NCBI GenBank assembly: GCA_945946715.1
Contig: CAMEWU010000067.1
Span: 1-10,655, forward strand
DNA length: 10,655 nucleotides
Direction: 5' to 3'
DNA from: an uncultured Clostridium sp.
GTDB taxonomy: Bacteria; Bacillota; Clostridia; Lachnospirales; Lachnospiraceae
The translations under genes and the position numbers were made by a program. Positions 1 to 5,713 of the stretch are shown in pieces (position 1 is the stretch's first letter; every line of letters starts with the position of its first letter). A model generated the notes under the pieces. That model was not told the DNA's origin. It worked only from the letters and a program-made list of their open reading frames with translations, and did no database searches.

Positions 1-1
1 T

Positions 2-24
2 CTGAAATTCTTTAGAATTTTCAG
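2..24 (-). other. Leader hairpin downstream of the strong promoter
   Basis: CTGAAATTC (2-10) and GAATTTTCAG (15-24) are complementary over nine pairs with one bulged base, leaving a short AT-rich loop. The hairpin lies about 70 bases downstream of the inferred start of the leftward transcript. There is no T-run after it inside the window, so it may be an RNA processing or leader structure rather than a terminator. Confidence 0.45.
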
Positions 25-97
25 GGTTGTCTTATTGTTTAATTATCATGGTTCTCTTTAACTATTTGCTTCTGCGTTTTCCGCGTCAGCAATGACA

Positions 98-126
98 ATA
101 ATAACACTATGATATTCTATTGTCAA
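98..126 (-). promoter_or_regulatory. Strong extended -10 promoter, rRNA-operon-like, reading leftward
   Basis: On the minus strand a perfect -35 TTGACA (126 to 121) is followed by a 17-base spacer and TATTAT (103 to 98), with TG one base before the -10 (extended -10). The region just upstream carries T/A-tracts that resemble an UP element. Transcription would start near base 91 and run off the left edge. The downstream leader (GCTGACGCGG..., then CCCTGAAAATTC) resembles leaders I associate with ribosomal RNA operons of Lachnospiraceae, so a 16S gene may lie just to the left. The promoter is visible in the sequence; the rRNA assignment is inference. Confidence 0.75.
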
Positions 127-130
127 CAAC

Positions 131-173
131 TTTTTTTGATTTTTTTCAAAGTTTTTTTAAAACCTGCTTTTTT
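131..173 (-). promoter_or_regulatory. Phased A-tracts upstream of the strong promoter (UP-element-like)
   Basis: Three runs of seven T on the plus strand (131-137, 140-146, 152-158) and one run of six (168-173) form A-tracts on the minus strand, immediately upstream of the -35 at 126. Their starts are 9, 12 and 16 bases apart, roughly helical for the first three. Such tracts bend DNA and contact the RNA polymerase alpha C-terminal domain at very strong promoters. The tract lies just past the stop codon of the cvpA-family gene. Confidence 0.55.
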
Positions 174-184
174 GCTGATTATTA

Positions 185-889
185 CTACATTTTCAACACA
201 TTGGAAACATTTGTAATCGTATTCATGAGCCAGTTATGGTCATATAAAAAACTCAGTACCGGATTCTCATTAATTTGCATAAATGCTTTCATACCTAATT
301 CTGTGTTTCCAAACAATGAAATCACCACAAATAAGCTCCATATAATAGCAAGAGCCTGAATCAATCCCAAGCATATGCCACCCGTTTTATCAATTCCATG
401 AATAATCGGTATTTCTGTCAAAGCTTTTGTAACATGCACCAATACAAACAAAGCAATGGATATTACGATTTGCATAACTACAAAAGCAATTCCATTCATC
501 ATGATACAACTTAAATAATGTGCCAGATATTCCTGAAAGCCTTTTACATTAAATCCTTCATATACCTCAGAATTATTATTGTTCACAATTGCCATCTTTA
601 ATATTTCCGGACATGGCAGTTCATCAATTAACTGCATTTCTTCTATCCTTGTACTTTCTTCCTTGGTAATATCCAGATCCAATTGTTTTACAATTGCTGT
701 CTCAATTTTTTCATTTATAGATGTGTACTCTTGCAACGCTTTGCTTACATAAGGGGTTGCATACATGGACAAAACAATTGCCAGAATCGTGGCACCCGAA
801 ACCAATACTGATTGAAACAATCCTCGAGCATACCCTTGCCAGATACAGATGCCTGCAATAATCAAAAGAATAATACTTAATACATTCAT
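185..889 (-). CDS. CvpA family integral membrane protein
   Basis: A 234-residue protein of the CvpA (colicin V production) family, membrane proteins linked in other bacteria to envelope integrity; the molecular role is unsettled. Hydrophobic segments lie at about residues 3-18, 28-46, 127-153 and 170-194, a usual four-helix CvpA layout. The family-typical G-x-x-R-G segment follows the first helix (GYARGL, 19-24), and a conserved-looking GIDKTGG segment (165-171) precedes the last. An in-frame start exists at 940, but the ATG at 889 is chosen because GGAGG sits five bases before it; the longer form would begin inside the upstream gene. It is the last gene of the leftward cluster, 31 bases after the DUF5711 gene, and was probably made from the same transcript. 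The acidic loop at about 52-125 is longer than I expect for the shortest members. Confidence 0.8.
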   Translation of the reverse strand: MNVLSIILLIIAGICIWQGYARGLFQSVLVSGATILAIVLSMYATPYVSKALQEYTSINEKIETAIVKQLDLDITKEESTRIEEMQLIDELPCPEILKMAIVNNNNSEVYEGFNVKGFQEYLAHYLSCIMMNGIAFVVMQIVISIALFVLVHVTKALTEIPIIHGIDKTGGICLGLIQALAIIWSLFVVISLFGNTELGMKAFMQINENPVLSFLYDHNWLMNTITNVSNVLKM

Positions 890-894
890 AGTTT

Positions 895-899
895 CCTCC
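895..899 (-). promoter_or_regulatory. Ribosome binding site fixing the CvpA start
   Basis: GGAGG on the minus strand lies five bases before the ATG at 889. It overlaps an earlier in-frame ATG at 901 (TATGGAGG), so translation from that upstream codon would read through the binding site itself. Confidence 0.8.
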
Positions 900-906
900 A
901 TAACAA

Positions 907-934
907 AGAAAGTGCAACAATTATTGCACTTTCT
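907..934 (-). other. Intercistronic hairpin between DUF5711 gene and cvpA, possible attenuator
   Basis: An 11-base perfect inverted repeat (907-917 with 924-934) has a six-base loop. The loop contains the TAA stop of the upstream gene. On the minus strand the 3' arm is followed by TTTGTT, a T-rich but imperfect tail, and then by the cvpA ribosome binding site. It could be a weak terminator, an mRNA stability element, or a structure affecting cvpA translation. The repeat is seen directly; its role is inferred. Confidence 0.6.
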
Positions 935-2177
935 CTCCATCTTCTTCTGTATATTGTAGCTTTATAATTTCAGTAGAATCATCATAAACTACTATATACT
1001 TCCTATCCGCTCCTGTTGGAATGATATTCCTCACTTCTCGAGGAAAGCAATATGAAAATTTCAGTTTCCCATAAAAATCATATATTTGACATTCCGAATT
1101 ACCAACAATAATAATTTCATTTTCTGTTGCATATACCTGATTATAAGAAAATTCCAATGTTCTTGAAAAACGTTCCGTTCCATTTGAATCAAATACCCGC
1201 ATTCTGTATTGTGAATGCTCTTCTTTATTCTCTTCTGTACCAGAGTTTTTTTCAATAATTCCTACCAGTTTACTGTTATAGAAAATACTCTGTATCTCAT
1301 TTTCAAATCCTGAAATCACACCTTTTTCACTTGGTTTCTCTTTCATGCTGTAAAAAATAAACTGATTATCCCCAAACGCACAGATTAAATCATTATTCAG
1401 GAATTCAATCTTAGGCACTATAGTATCACCTAAATTATTAAATCCGCCAACCAACCGGTCTGTGGTATTCTGTCCTACTTCACCAAAATTATAAGCCGCT
1501 ATTGTGTTCTGTATTGCAATCCCTTCCACGGTAATATAGCTGCTGACCAGTTTGGTGCCATCATTAGATAACGAAATATCCAACGGATATCCGCTTTCTG
1601 CAATTGTTGTCCGAATCTTTGCAATTTCATTTCCGTTTTTGTCATACAGTTCAATATAATTCTCTGTTTCATTTTCCAGTATAACTGCAAAGACTCCCTG
1701 AGAAGCAACATCAATACTGCATATAGTATATGGTGTTTCAATATCTGTTACTTTCCCGGTTTCATTTAATATATATACATGGTTCCCATTTAAATCTGCT
1801 ACTGCAATATATTTCTCGGACACCACTGCTACCGGCTGCTTCATCTTATAGCTTTCTACCCAGACTGCAGATCCATCTTTATCCAGATAGCTGATTCCTT
1901 CCTGTCCATATTTTATCAAGCTTCCGTTATAAGCAAGATATTCCATTTTAGTAGCATCTGTGCTTTCTTTCGTAGAAAGCACTTCATAATCATTATAGAA
2001 TCTATTCTGATAAAATATTCCATATCCAATCCCTGCAGCTACTAAAATCACAACAAGCAGTCCAATTACCCAGCCACCTTTTCGTTTTTTAACCGGCTTT
2101 TCTTCACTGTTGCCAGTTGTATTAAATTCCAAAATTTTTCTTTGTGGTTCTGAAGAACCATTCTTTTCTTTTGCCAT
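921..2177 (-). CDS. DUF5711 membrane-anchored beta-propeller protein
   Basis: A 418-residue protein that I recognise as DUF5711, a Clostridia family without an assigned function. Residues 1-34 are charged and cytoplasmic (basic KKRKGG just before the membrane), a single helix spans about 35-55, and the rest lies outside the membrane. The outer part contains repeated blade-like segments of the pattern [IVL]-[YFL]-[DN]-x-x-G, for example YLDKDG (97-102), LNETG (137-141), LYDKNG (177-182), VFDSNG (328-333) and IYDFYG (365-370). This is typical of PQQ/WD40-like propellers, which usually serve as binding platforms. The segment GYPLDISLSNDGTKL (196-210) is family-typical. The start is supported by AAAGGAACAGG just upstream. 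The gene lies 99 bases after the LysM gene and before cvpA, pointing to an envelope role. No enzyme motif was seen. Confidence 0.85.
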   Translation of the reverse strand: MAKEKNGSSEPQRKILEFNTTGNSEEKPVKKRKGGWVIGLLVVILVAAGIGYGIFYQNRFYNDYEVLSTKESTDATKMEYLAYNGSLIKYGQEGISYLDKDGSAVWVESYKMKQPVAVVSEKYIAVADLNGNHVYILNETGKVTDIETPYTICSIDVASQGVFAVILENETENYIELYDKNGNEIAKIRTTIAESGYPLDISLSNDGTKLVSSYITVEGIAIQNTIAAYNFGEVGQNTTDRLVGGFNNLGDTIVPKIEFLNNDLICAFGDNQFIFYSMKEKPSEKGVISGFENEIQSIFYNSKLVGIIEKNSGTEENKEEHSQYRMRVFDSNGTERFSRTLEFSYNQVYATENEIIIVGNSECQIYDFYGKLKFSYCFPREVRNIIPTGADRKYIVVYDDSTEIIKLQYTEEDGEKVQ

Positions 2178-2276
2178 TCCTGTTCCTTTTCCATTTTATT
2201 TATAATAACATTGTTTTCTATTATTAAGGATGCATATAATTTTAACACATTTTCTCTTATAGGACTACTCCTAAAT

Positions 2277-3521
2277 TTAAGGAATTGATGGAATTAATAT
2301 CTCTTGCCCTACATAGATTTCATCCCCATTTTGCATTTCATTTGCCTCCATAATGTTATCTACATATAGGATAGAGTGATACATAGAAAAGCTAATGGAC
2401 GAAAGAGTATCTCCATCTTGTACCGTATAATACTGAGGGGTTACACCTGCAGATACCGGTGTGATATCCGTATCTTCCTGTGCTTCCGTTGTGTCCGCAT
2501 CCGTACTGCCTGTATGGGTTGTCTCACTTTCAGCATTTTCCTGATGTTCTTCCTCCTCCGTAATTGAAGATGTTTCGTCAGATGATGTAGGTTGCTCTGT
2601 GACTTGCGTATCGCTTGCCGTATCATCTTCCAGCGGTTCCACATTCGCATTTACAGAAACAACTTTTGTTACAGGTTCCTCTGTTCCTTCCTCTGTCATC
2701 AAATCCATCCGATGAAAGGCAATTTCCAGATTTTTTAATCGGTCATAACTATTGATTACGGTAATCCCCAGTGCAAGAAATGCGACTGTTAACAAAGAAC
2801 TGGCCACATATAACAAACTAATTGGTTTTCGTTCTTTTTCTTCCGTATTCCGTTTCTCTAAACGGCTTCGATATTTATTTAGCAATTCCTGATCCCGCTC
2901 TGCTATATCTGTCTCCGATTCTACCATATGGTTCCTTTGACTCATCATGTAGCTTTGCATGGCATCGTTTCTTGTATAATAGATATAATACCCGCTTTGC
3001 TTTTTCAGTCCATTATTTTCATATAGATACCATGCATCCTCTTCCTCCAGTGAATCAATCATAAAGAGTGCTTTATCTCGTCCCGGAAAATTATCCACAT
3101 GAATTTTGGTGATTTTTTCATTTATCTGTATGGATAACCCCATTCGGGATAGAAACCAACCAACCACTTCTAAATCCGAAAAAAAGCGCTTTACATTATT
3201 ATAGATTTCGCTCCAAATCTCATTCGTAAATGTAATTTCTTCTAAATCAAGCTCCATGTTCTGAGCTTCTAAAGCTCCACTGATGAACAACACTCCTTGA
3301 TTATTTATCTGCTTGTATTCTCCCAGGAGGATTGCACCTCTGGCATATGTATTTCCCGGTTTTGCCAGCTGATTCAAATACGTCATAACATAATCTTCCA
3401 CATAAATCCGCCGACTGCCTTGTGGGGTTCCGACCTGACGTATGTTTTTCGGAAGCCGTATTCCCTGAATTTCTCCGTTTTCTGCTTCGTCCTCCGCATT
3501 CTCGTATATTACTTCTATCAT
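2277..3521 (-). CDS. Membrane LysM protein with degenerate JAB/MPN-like N-terminal domain
   Basis: A 414-residue protein with four parts. Residues about 36-185 look like a JAB/MPN fold: a strand-helix start (RIYVEDYVMTYL), ILLGEY at 64-69, and VVGWFLSRMG at 119-128, where active JAMM proteases have G-W-x-H-x-H-P. Both zinc-ligand histidines are replaced (L124, R126) and the following S-x-x-D is absent, so it is probably not a peptidase. A helix at about 234-256 follows basic residues and puts the N-terminus in the cytoplasm. Residues about 277-362 are an acidic Ser/Thr/Glu-rich linker. The C-terminus (364-412) is one LysM domain (YYTVQDGDTLSSIS ... VGQEILIP), expected to bind peptidoglycan. 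GGGAG seven bases before the ATG supports the start. It may link cytoplasmic protein binding to the wall. Domain order is clear; the MPN call is by motif alignment by eye. Confidence 0.85.
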   Translation of the reverse strand: MIEVIYENAEDEAENGEIQGIRLPKNIRQVGTPQGSRRIYVEDYVMTYLNQLAKPGNTYARGAILLGEYKQINNQGVLFISGALEAQNMELDLEEITFTNEIWSEIYNNVKRFFSDLEVVGWFLSRMGLSIQINEKITKIHVDNFPGRDKALFMIDSLEEEDAWYLYENNGLKKQSGYYIYYTRNDAMQSYMMSQRNHMVESETDIAERDQELLNKYRSRLEKRNTEEKERKPISLLYVASSLLTVAFLALGITVINSYDRLKNLEIAFHRMDLMTEEGTEEPVTKVVSVNANVEPLEDDTASDTQVTEQPTSSDETSSITEEEEHQENAESETTHTGSTDADTTEAQEDTDITPVSAGVTPQYYTVQDGDTLSSISFSMYHSILYVDNIMEANEMQNGDEIYVGQEILIPSIP

Positions 3522-3706
3522 CTTGCTTCTCCCGCCTTTCTTGACTTCAGTTCTTTGTTAGAAGCATCATAGCACTGAGAAATCAGTTTCCTTATCAAAT
3601 CTTGTCGTCTTCCATTTATATTCATACGCAATTTATATATTCTTTCGACTTTCTTCTTCCTTTCTCTTATTCCTTTGTCAAAGGAATGTAGAAGTTGACA
3701 AATCAT
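3518..3706 (-). CDS. Possible small ORF translationally coupled to the LysM gene
   Basis: An open frame of 62 codons whose TGA overlaps the LysM start as ATGA, an arrangement typical of coupled genes. The product is very basic (Lys/Arg-rich at 11-37) and predicted helical, with an SQ-x-x-D motif (SQCYD, 43-47) that weakly recalls Spo0E-type aspartyl-phosphate phosphatases. The spacing before that motif is shorter than I expect for the family, so I do not assign it. No good ribosome binding site precedes the ATG at 3706 or the internal ATG at 3625, and the strand is simply purine-rich. It may instead be the untranslated leader of the LysM gene. Confidence 0.35.
   Translation of the reverse strand: MICQLLHSFDKGIRERKKKVERIYKLRMNINGRRQDLIRKLISQCYDASNKELKSRKAGEAR
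3669..3687. repeat. 19-bp near-perfect palindrome (possible operator or hairpin)
   Basis: ATTCCTTTG-T-CAAAGGAAT is symmetrical over nine bases on each side of a central base. It lies in the divergent interval between the LysM operon and yyaC, about 90 bases before yyaC. It could be a binding site for a dimeric regulator, or an eight-pair hairpin with a three-base loop in the leftward RNA. It also falls inside the doubtful small ORF, which is a further reason to doubt that ORF. Confidence 0.5.
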
Positions 3707-3711
3707 CTAAT

Positions 3712-3742
3712 GTCTAAATCTATATTTCCTGTTCATACTCTA
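3712..3742 (+). promoter_or_regulatory. Candidate sporulation-sigma promoter for yyaC
   Basis: GTCTAAAT (3712-3719), 14 bases, then CATACTCTA (3734-3742). The -10 element fits CATAnnnTA and is close to the CATACA-type elements used by the SigE/SigK group; read as GTCTA-17-CATACTC it also approaches the SigF/SigG pattern. A start near 3749 would leave a leader of about 25 bases. No good vegetative promoter was seen. The specific sigma factor cannot be decided by eye. Confidence 0.35.
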
Positions 3743-3773
3743 TATATACGACTTTGAATGAAATGGTGCAATT

Positions 3774-4340
3774 ATGAGAAAAACAATTTACTTTGATGCT
3801 TCCGACCAGTTTGCCTATGAAGCACTGGGGCGGGAACTCTATCATTTGCTGGAAAGCAACCGAAAAAGCACACAGCCCATCGTTATCTTATGTATTGGAA
3901 CAGATCGGGTGACCGGCGATTCCTTAGGACCTCTGGTCGGTCATCAGCTGCATGCTTCTGCAAATAATTTTATAGTGTATGGAAATCTGGAGCAACCGGT
4001 GCATGCCATTAATTTGGTAGCAACACTGGACCATATTTACAAAGAATACGAAAATCCCTATGTGATTGCTATTGATGCTTCCCTTGGTTCAAAAGACCAT
4101 ATTGGCTATGTTACTCTTCGACAGGGCCCATTAAAACCAGGGCAGGGAATTTCAAAAGACTTACCTGCCATTGGAGATATCTCCATAACCGGAATTGTTA
4201 ATATTTCCGGAAGACCAGGAGCATTCCTATTACAGAATACCCGACTATATACCGTCATGAAATTGGTTAACTGCATTACGTTAGGAATCAATCATGCTGA
4301 GGATTTTTTCCCGCCTTTGGATTCTATTACCGGAAATTAA
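3774..4340 (+). CDS. yyaC: Spore protease YyaC (DUF1256 family)
   Basis: A 188-residue protein of the YyaC/DUF1256 family, conserved in endospore formers and related in fold to the germination protease GPR and to hydrogenase-maturation peptidases. The signature CIGTDRVTGDSLGPLVG lies at 40-56 and AIDASLG at 99-105; the acidic residues in these segments match the catalytic or metal-binding positions of the fold. The later segments KPGQGISKDLPAIGDISITG (121-140) and NISGR (143-147) are family-typical. Length is near the family norm (about 200). The N-terminus IYFDASDQFA starts where family members start, although the ribosome binding site is weak (only GGTG before the ATG). It acts in sporulation; its substrate is not established. 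It is a single gene ending in a strong terminator shared with the opposing gene. Confidence 0.9.
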   Translation: MRKTIYFDASDQFAYEALGRELYHLLESNRKSTQPIVILCIGTDRVTGDSLGPLVGHQLHASANNFIVYGNLEQPVHAINLVATLDHIYKEYENPYVIAIDASLGSKDHIGYVTLRQGPLKPGQGISKDLPAIGDISITGIVNISGRPGAFLLQNTRLYTVMKLVNCITLGINHAEDFFPPLDSITGN

Positions 4341-4378
4341 AAGGCAAGGGCTCTTATCTTTGCCCTTGCCTTTTAATT
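4335..4378. terminator. Bidirectional rho-independent terminator
   Basis: A perfect 17-bp inverted repeat (4335-4351 with 4362-4378) has a ten-base loop. The core is GGCAAGGGC/GCCCTTGCC flanked by A- and T-runs, so both strands give a GC stem with a U-rich tail. The yyaC stop codon (4338-4340) lies in the left arm, and the stop of the opposing gene (4377-4379) overlaps the right arm. Confidence 0.93.
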
Positions 4379-5525
4379 AATTTTCTGTTGCCTGTCCTCT
4401 ATGTGGTGCTTCACCTTTATAAATCGCAATTCCTTCTGATATCGTATCAATTTGTTCCGTTTCCATGATATTGATAATATCATTCAAAACTTCCTCTTTA
4501 CAGATATTCTTTCCTAAATATTTTGCATATTTATTCGTTATCCCCAAAGCCGCCTCTTTTGCAGCTTCATCTATGCTGTTGCGTTCTTCTTCAACCGCTT
4601 GCTGCTGACGCTTCATATCCTCCAGTTTGCCTATTCTTCTTCCGTTAATTTCGTCTGTAATGGTTGCTTTTGTTGTCTTTTCAAATTCCTTTAATGCTTC
4701 CTGTTTTTCTTCTGCAATTGCATCCATTTCTGACTGGAACTGCTGAATTTTATCATCATATTCCCCTAATTCATACTGGCTTTCATCCTTATCCTTGTTG
4801 ATTGCATTCTTAATTGCACGAATGTTCTTGTCATTAGCAATCATCTGATTCCGAATCTTTCTTCCTTCTGCAATGGTATCTCTATGCTTTACCTTAGTCA
4901 GATTAAAGATGAGGAAGTAAATTCCCAACACAATTACAATCGTTAGTGCAATAACAATTGCCATAAAATAAGATGCAGCAGCAATTGGCTTGCCTACTAA
5001 GATTACCTGTGAAAACAGCATATACATACCAAATGGAATACCAGCTAATCCAATCAAAATAAATACCAGAAGCAGTAAAATTTCCTTAACTCCCTTTGGC
5101 ATAAACAAAATATAATAAAGGTCAGAACGACAAAATCCCGGAACATGATTCTTCTTAAATAATGTCTTCATCTCCGTCTTTAACTGTCTGGTATTCTCTT
5201 TTACACCGGCAGTTTCTTCATCCATTCGTTGTCCAACCCGTTCCGACTTTTCTTTATTCTTCTTATCCTGTGCTTTTTTCATCTTCTTACGGCTGGCATC
5301 TAATTGTGAATCATAGGTATTTTCGATTTCAGCTTTTCTCTTTTTAATTGTAGAAGCAATCTCATCATTAATTGATTTTTCTTCCTGTACAATGGCCTTG
5401 TGCATTTTATCTTCTTTTTCCTGAAGTTGCTTCTGCTTCTGTTCCAATTGGTTGCAATGAACAACTTCTTCTTTCGCCTGTCTCAAAAAGTCTACGTTTT
5501 GATTAAATATATTATCCATTTCCAT
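4377..5525 (-). CDS. Coiled-coil protein with two membrane segments, function unknown
   Basis: I do not recognise this 382-residue protein. It has three parts: a charged, helical, Lys/Glu/Gln-rich stretch (about 15-125) with heptad character, two hydrophobic helices (about 147-175 and 183-209) separated by a short loop, and a second coiled-coil region (about 212-325) followed by a compact C-terminal part (about 326-370, LGITNKYAKYLGKNICKEEV). With two close membrane crossings both coiled-coil arms should lie on the same side, probably the cytoplasm, and could pair or form an oligomer. The start at 5525 is chosen because GGAGG lies eight bases upstream; a TTG at 5543 would begin at or before the inferred transcript start. 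It has its own promoter and a strong terminator, so it is probably a single-gene unit. No enzymatic motif is visible. A scaffold or stress-response role is only a guess. Confidence 0.85.
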   Translation of the reverse strand: MEMDNIFNQNVDFLRQAKEEVVHCNQLEQKQKQLQEKEDKMHKAIVQEEKSINDEIASTIKKRKAEIENTYDSQLDASRKKMKKAQDKKNKEKSERVGQRMDEETAGVKENTRQLKTEMKTLFKKNHVPGFCRSDLYYILFMPKGVKEILLLLVFILIGLAGIPFGMYMLFSQVILVGKPIAAASYFMAIVIALTIVIVLGIYFLIFNLTKVKHRDTIAEGRKIRNQMIANDKNIRAIKNAINKDKDESQYELGEYDDKIQQFQSEMDAIAEEKQEALKEFEKTTKATITDEINGRRIGKLEDMKRQQQAVEEERNSIDEAAKEAALGITNKYAKYLGKNICKEEVLNDIINIMETEQIDTISEGIAIYKGEAPHRGQATEN

Positions 5526-5533
5526 AGCAATTA

Positions 5534-5538
5534 CCTCC
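5534..5538 (-). promoter_or_regulatory. Ribosome binding site fixing the coiled-coil gene start
   Basis: GGAGG on the minus strand lies eight bases before the ATG at 5525. An earlier ATG at 5540 overlaps the site itself and so is unlikely to be used. Confidence 0.8.
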
Positions 5539-5548
5539 ATCAAGGTTC

Positions 5549-5577
5549 ATTTTAGCAAACCAAGAAATAATAAACAA
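5549..5577 (-). promoter_or_regulatory. Extended -10 promoter for the coiled-coil gene
   Basis: TTGTTT (5577 to 5572), a 17-base spacer, then TAAAAT (5554 to 5549) preceded by TGC, an extended -10. The -35 is weak but the -10 is five of six. The inferred start near 5542 leaves a leader of about 17 bases containing the ribosome binding site, which agrees with the start chosen at 5525. Confidence 0.5.
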
Positions 5578-5640
5578 CTATTTCTTCTATTTTTAGACGG
5601 AAATATCACAAAAACTTCATAATTATTCATCCGGAATCCA

Positions 5641-5669
5641 TTGTGCAATATAAGTTTTTTTTATATAAT
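5641..5669 (+). promoter_or_regulatory. SigA-type promoter for the CBS protein gene
   Basis: TTGTGC (5641-5646), a 17-base spacer with eight T in a row, and a perfect TATAAT (5664-5669). The start would be near 5676, about 38 bases before the ATG at 5714. The -35 matches only its first three bases. Confidence 0.6.
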
Positions 5670-5698
5670 AGAGTTAGTACTGTTTTTATCAATTGACA

Positions 5699-5703
5699 GG
5701 AGG
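5699..5703 (+). promoter_or_regulatory. Ribosome binding site fixing the CBS gene start
   Basis: GGAGG lies ten bases before the ATG at 5714, a little further than usual. The in-frame TTG at 5693 lies before the site and is not supported by another one. Confidence 0.75.
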
Positions 5704-5713
5704 TTACATTCGG

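Noticed and set aside
49..62. TTCTCTTTAAC on the plus strand resembles an rRNA boxA antitermination site.
   Set aside because: The strong promoter and leader read on the minus strand, so a plus-strand boxA would not be in that transcript. Probably chance.
120..359. Plus-strand open frame of 79 codons.
   Set aside because: It lies mostly opposite the end of the cvpA-family gene and begins in T-tracts; no ribosome binding site. Shadow frame.
2196..2230. Possible minus-strand promoter TTAATA-17-TATAAA before the DUF5711 gene.
   Set aside because: The -35 is poor and the whole stretch is AT-rich, so chance matches are expected; the gene may be read from upstream.
2470..2640. Low-complexity Thr/Glu/Ser region considered as a DNA repeat.
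   Set aside because: Codons vary and no tandem unit is visible; this is a protein linker, not a repeat array.
2441..2650. Minus-strand frame rich in Arg/Lys within the LysM gene linker.
   Set aside because: Out-of-frame reading of the Ser/Thr/Glu-rich linker; low-complexity artefact.
3743..3771. Possible minus-strand promoter TTGCAC-17-TATATA for the LysM operon.
   Set aside because: Spacing is right but both boxes match weakly, and the -35 would overlap the yyaC ribosome binding region. Not strong enough to list.
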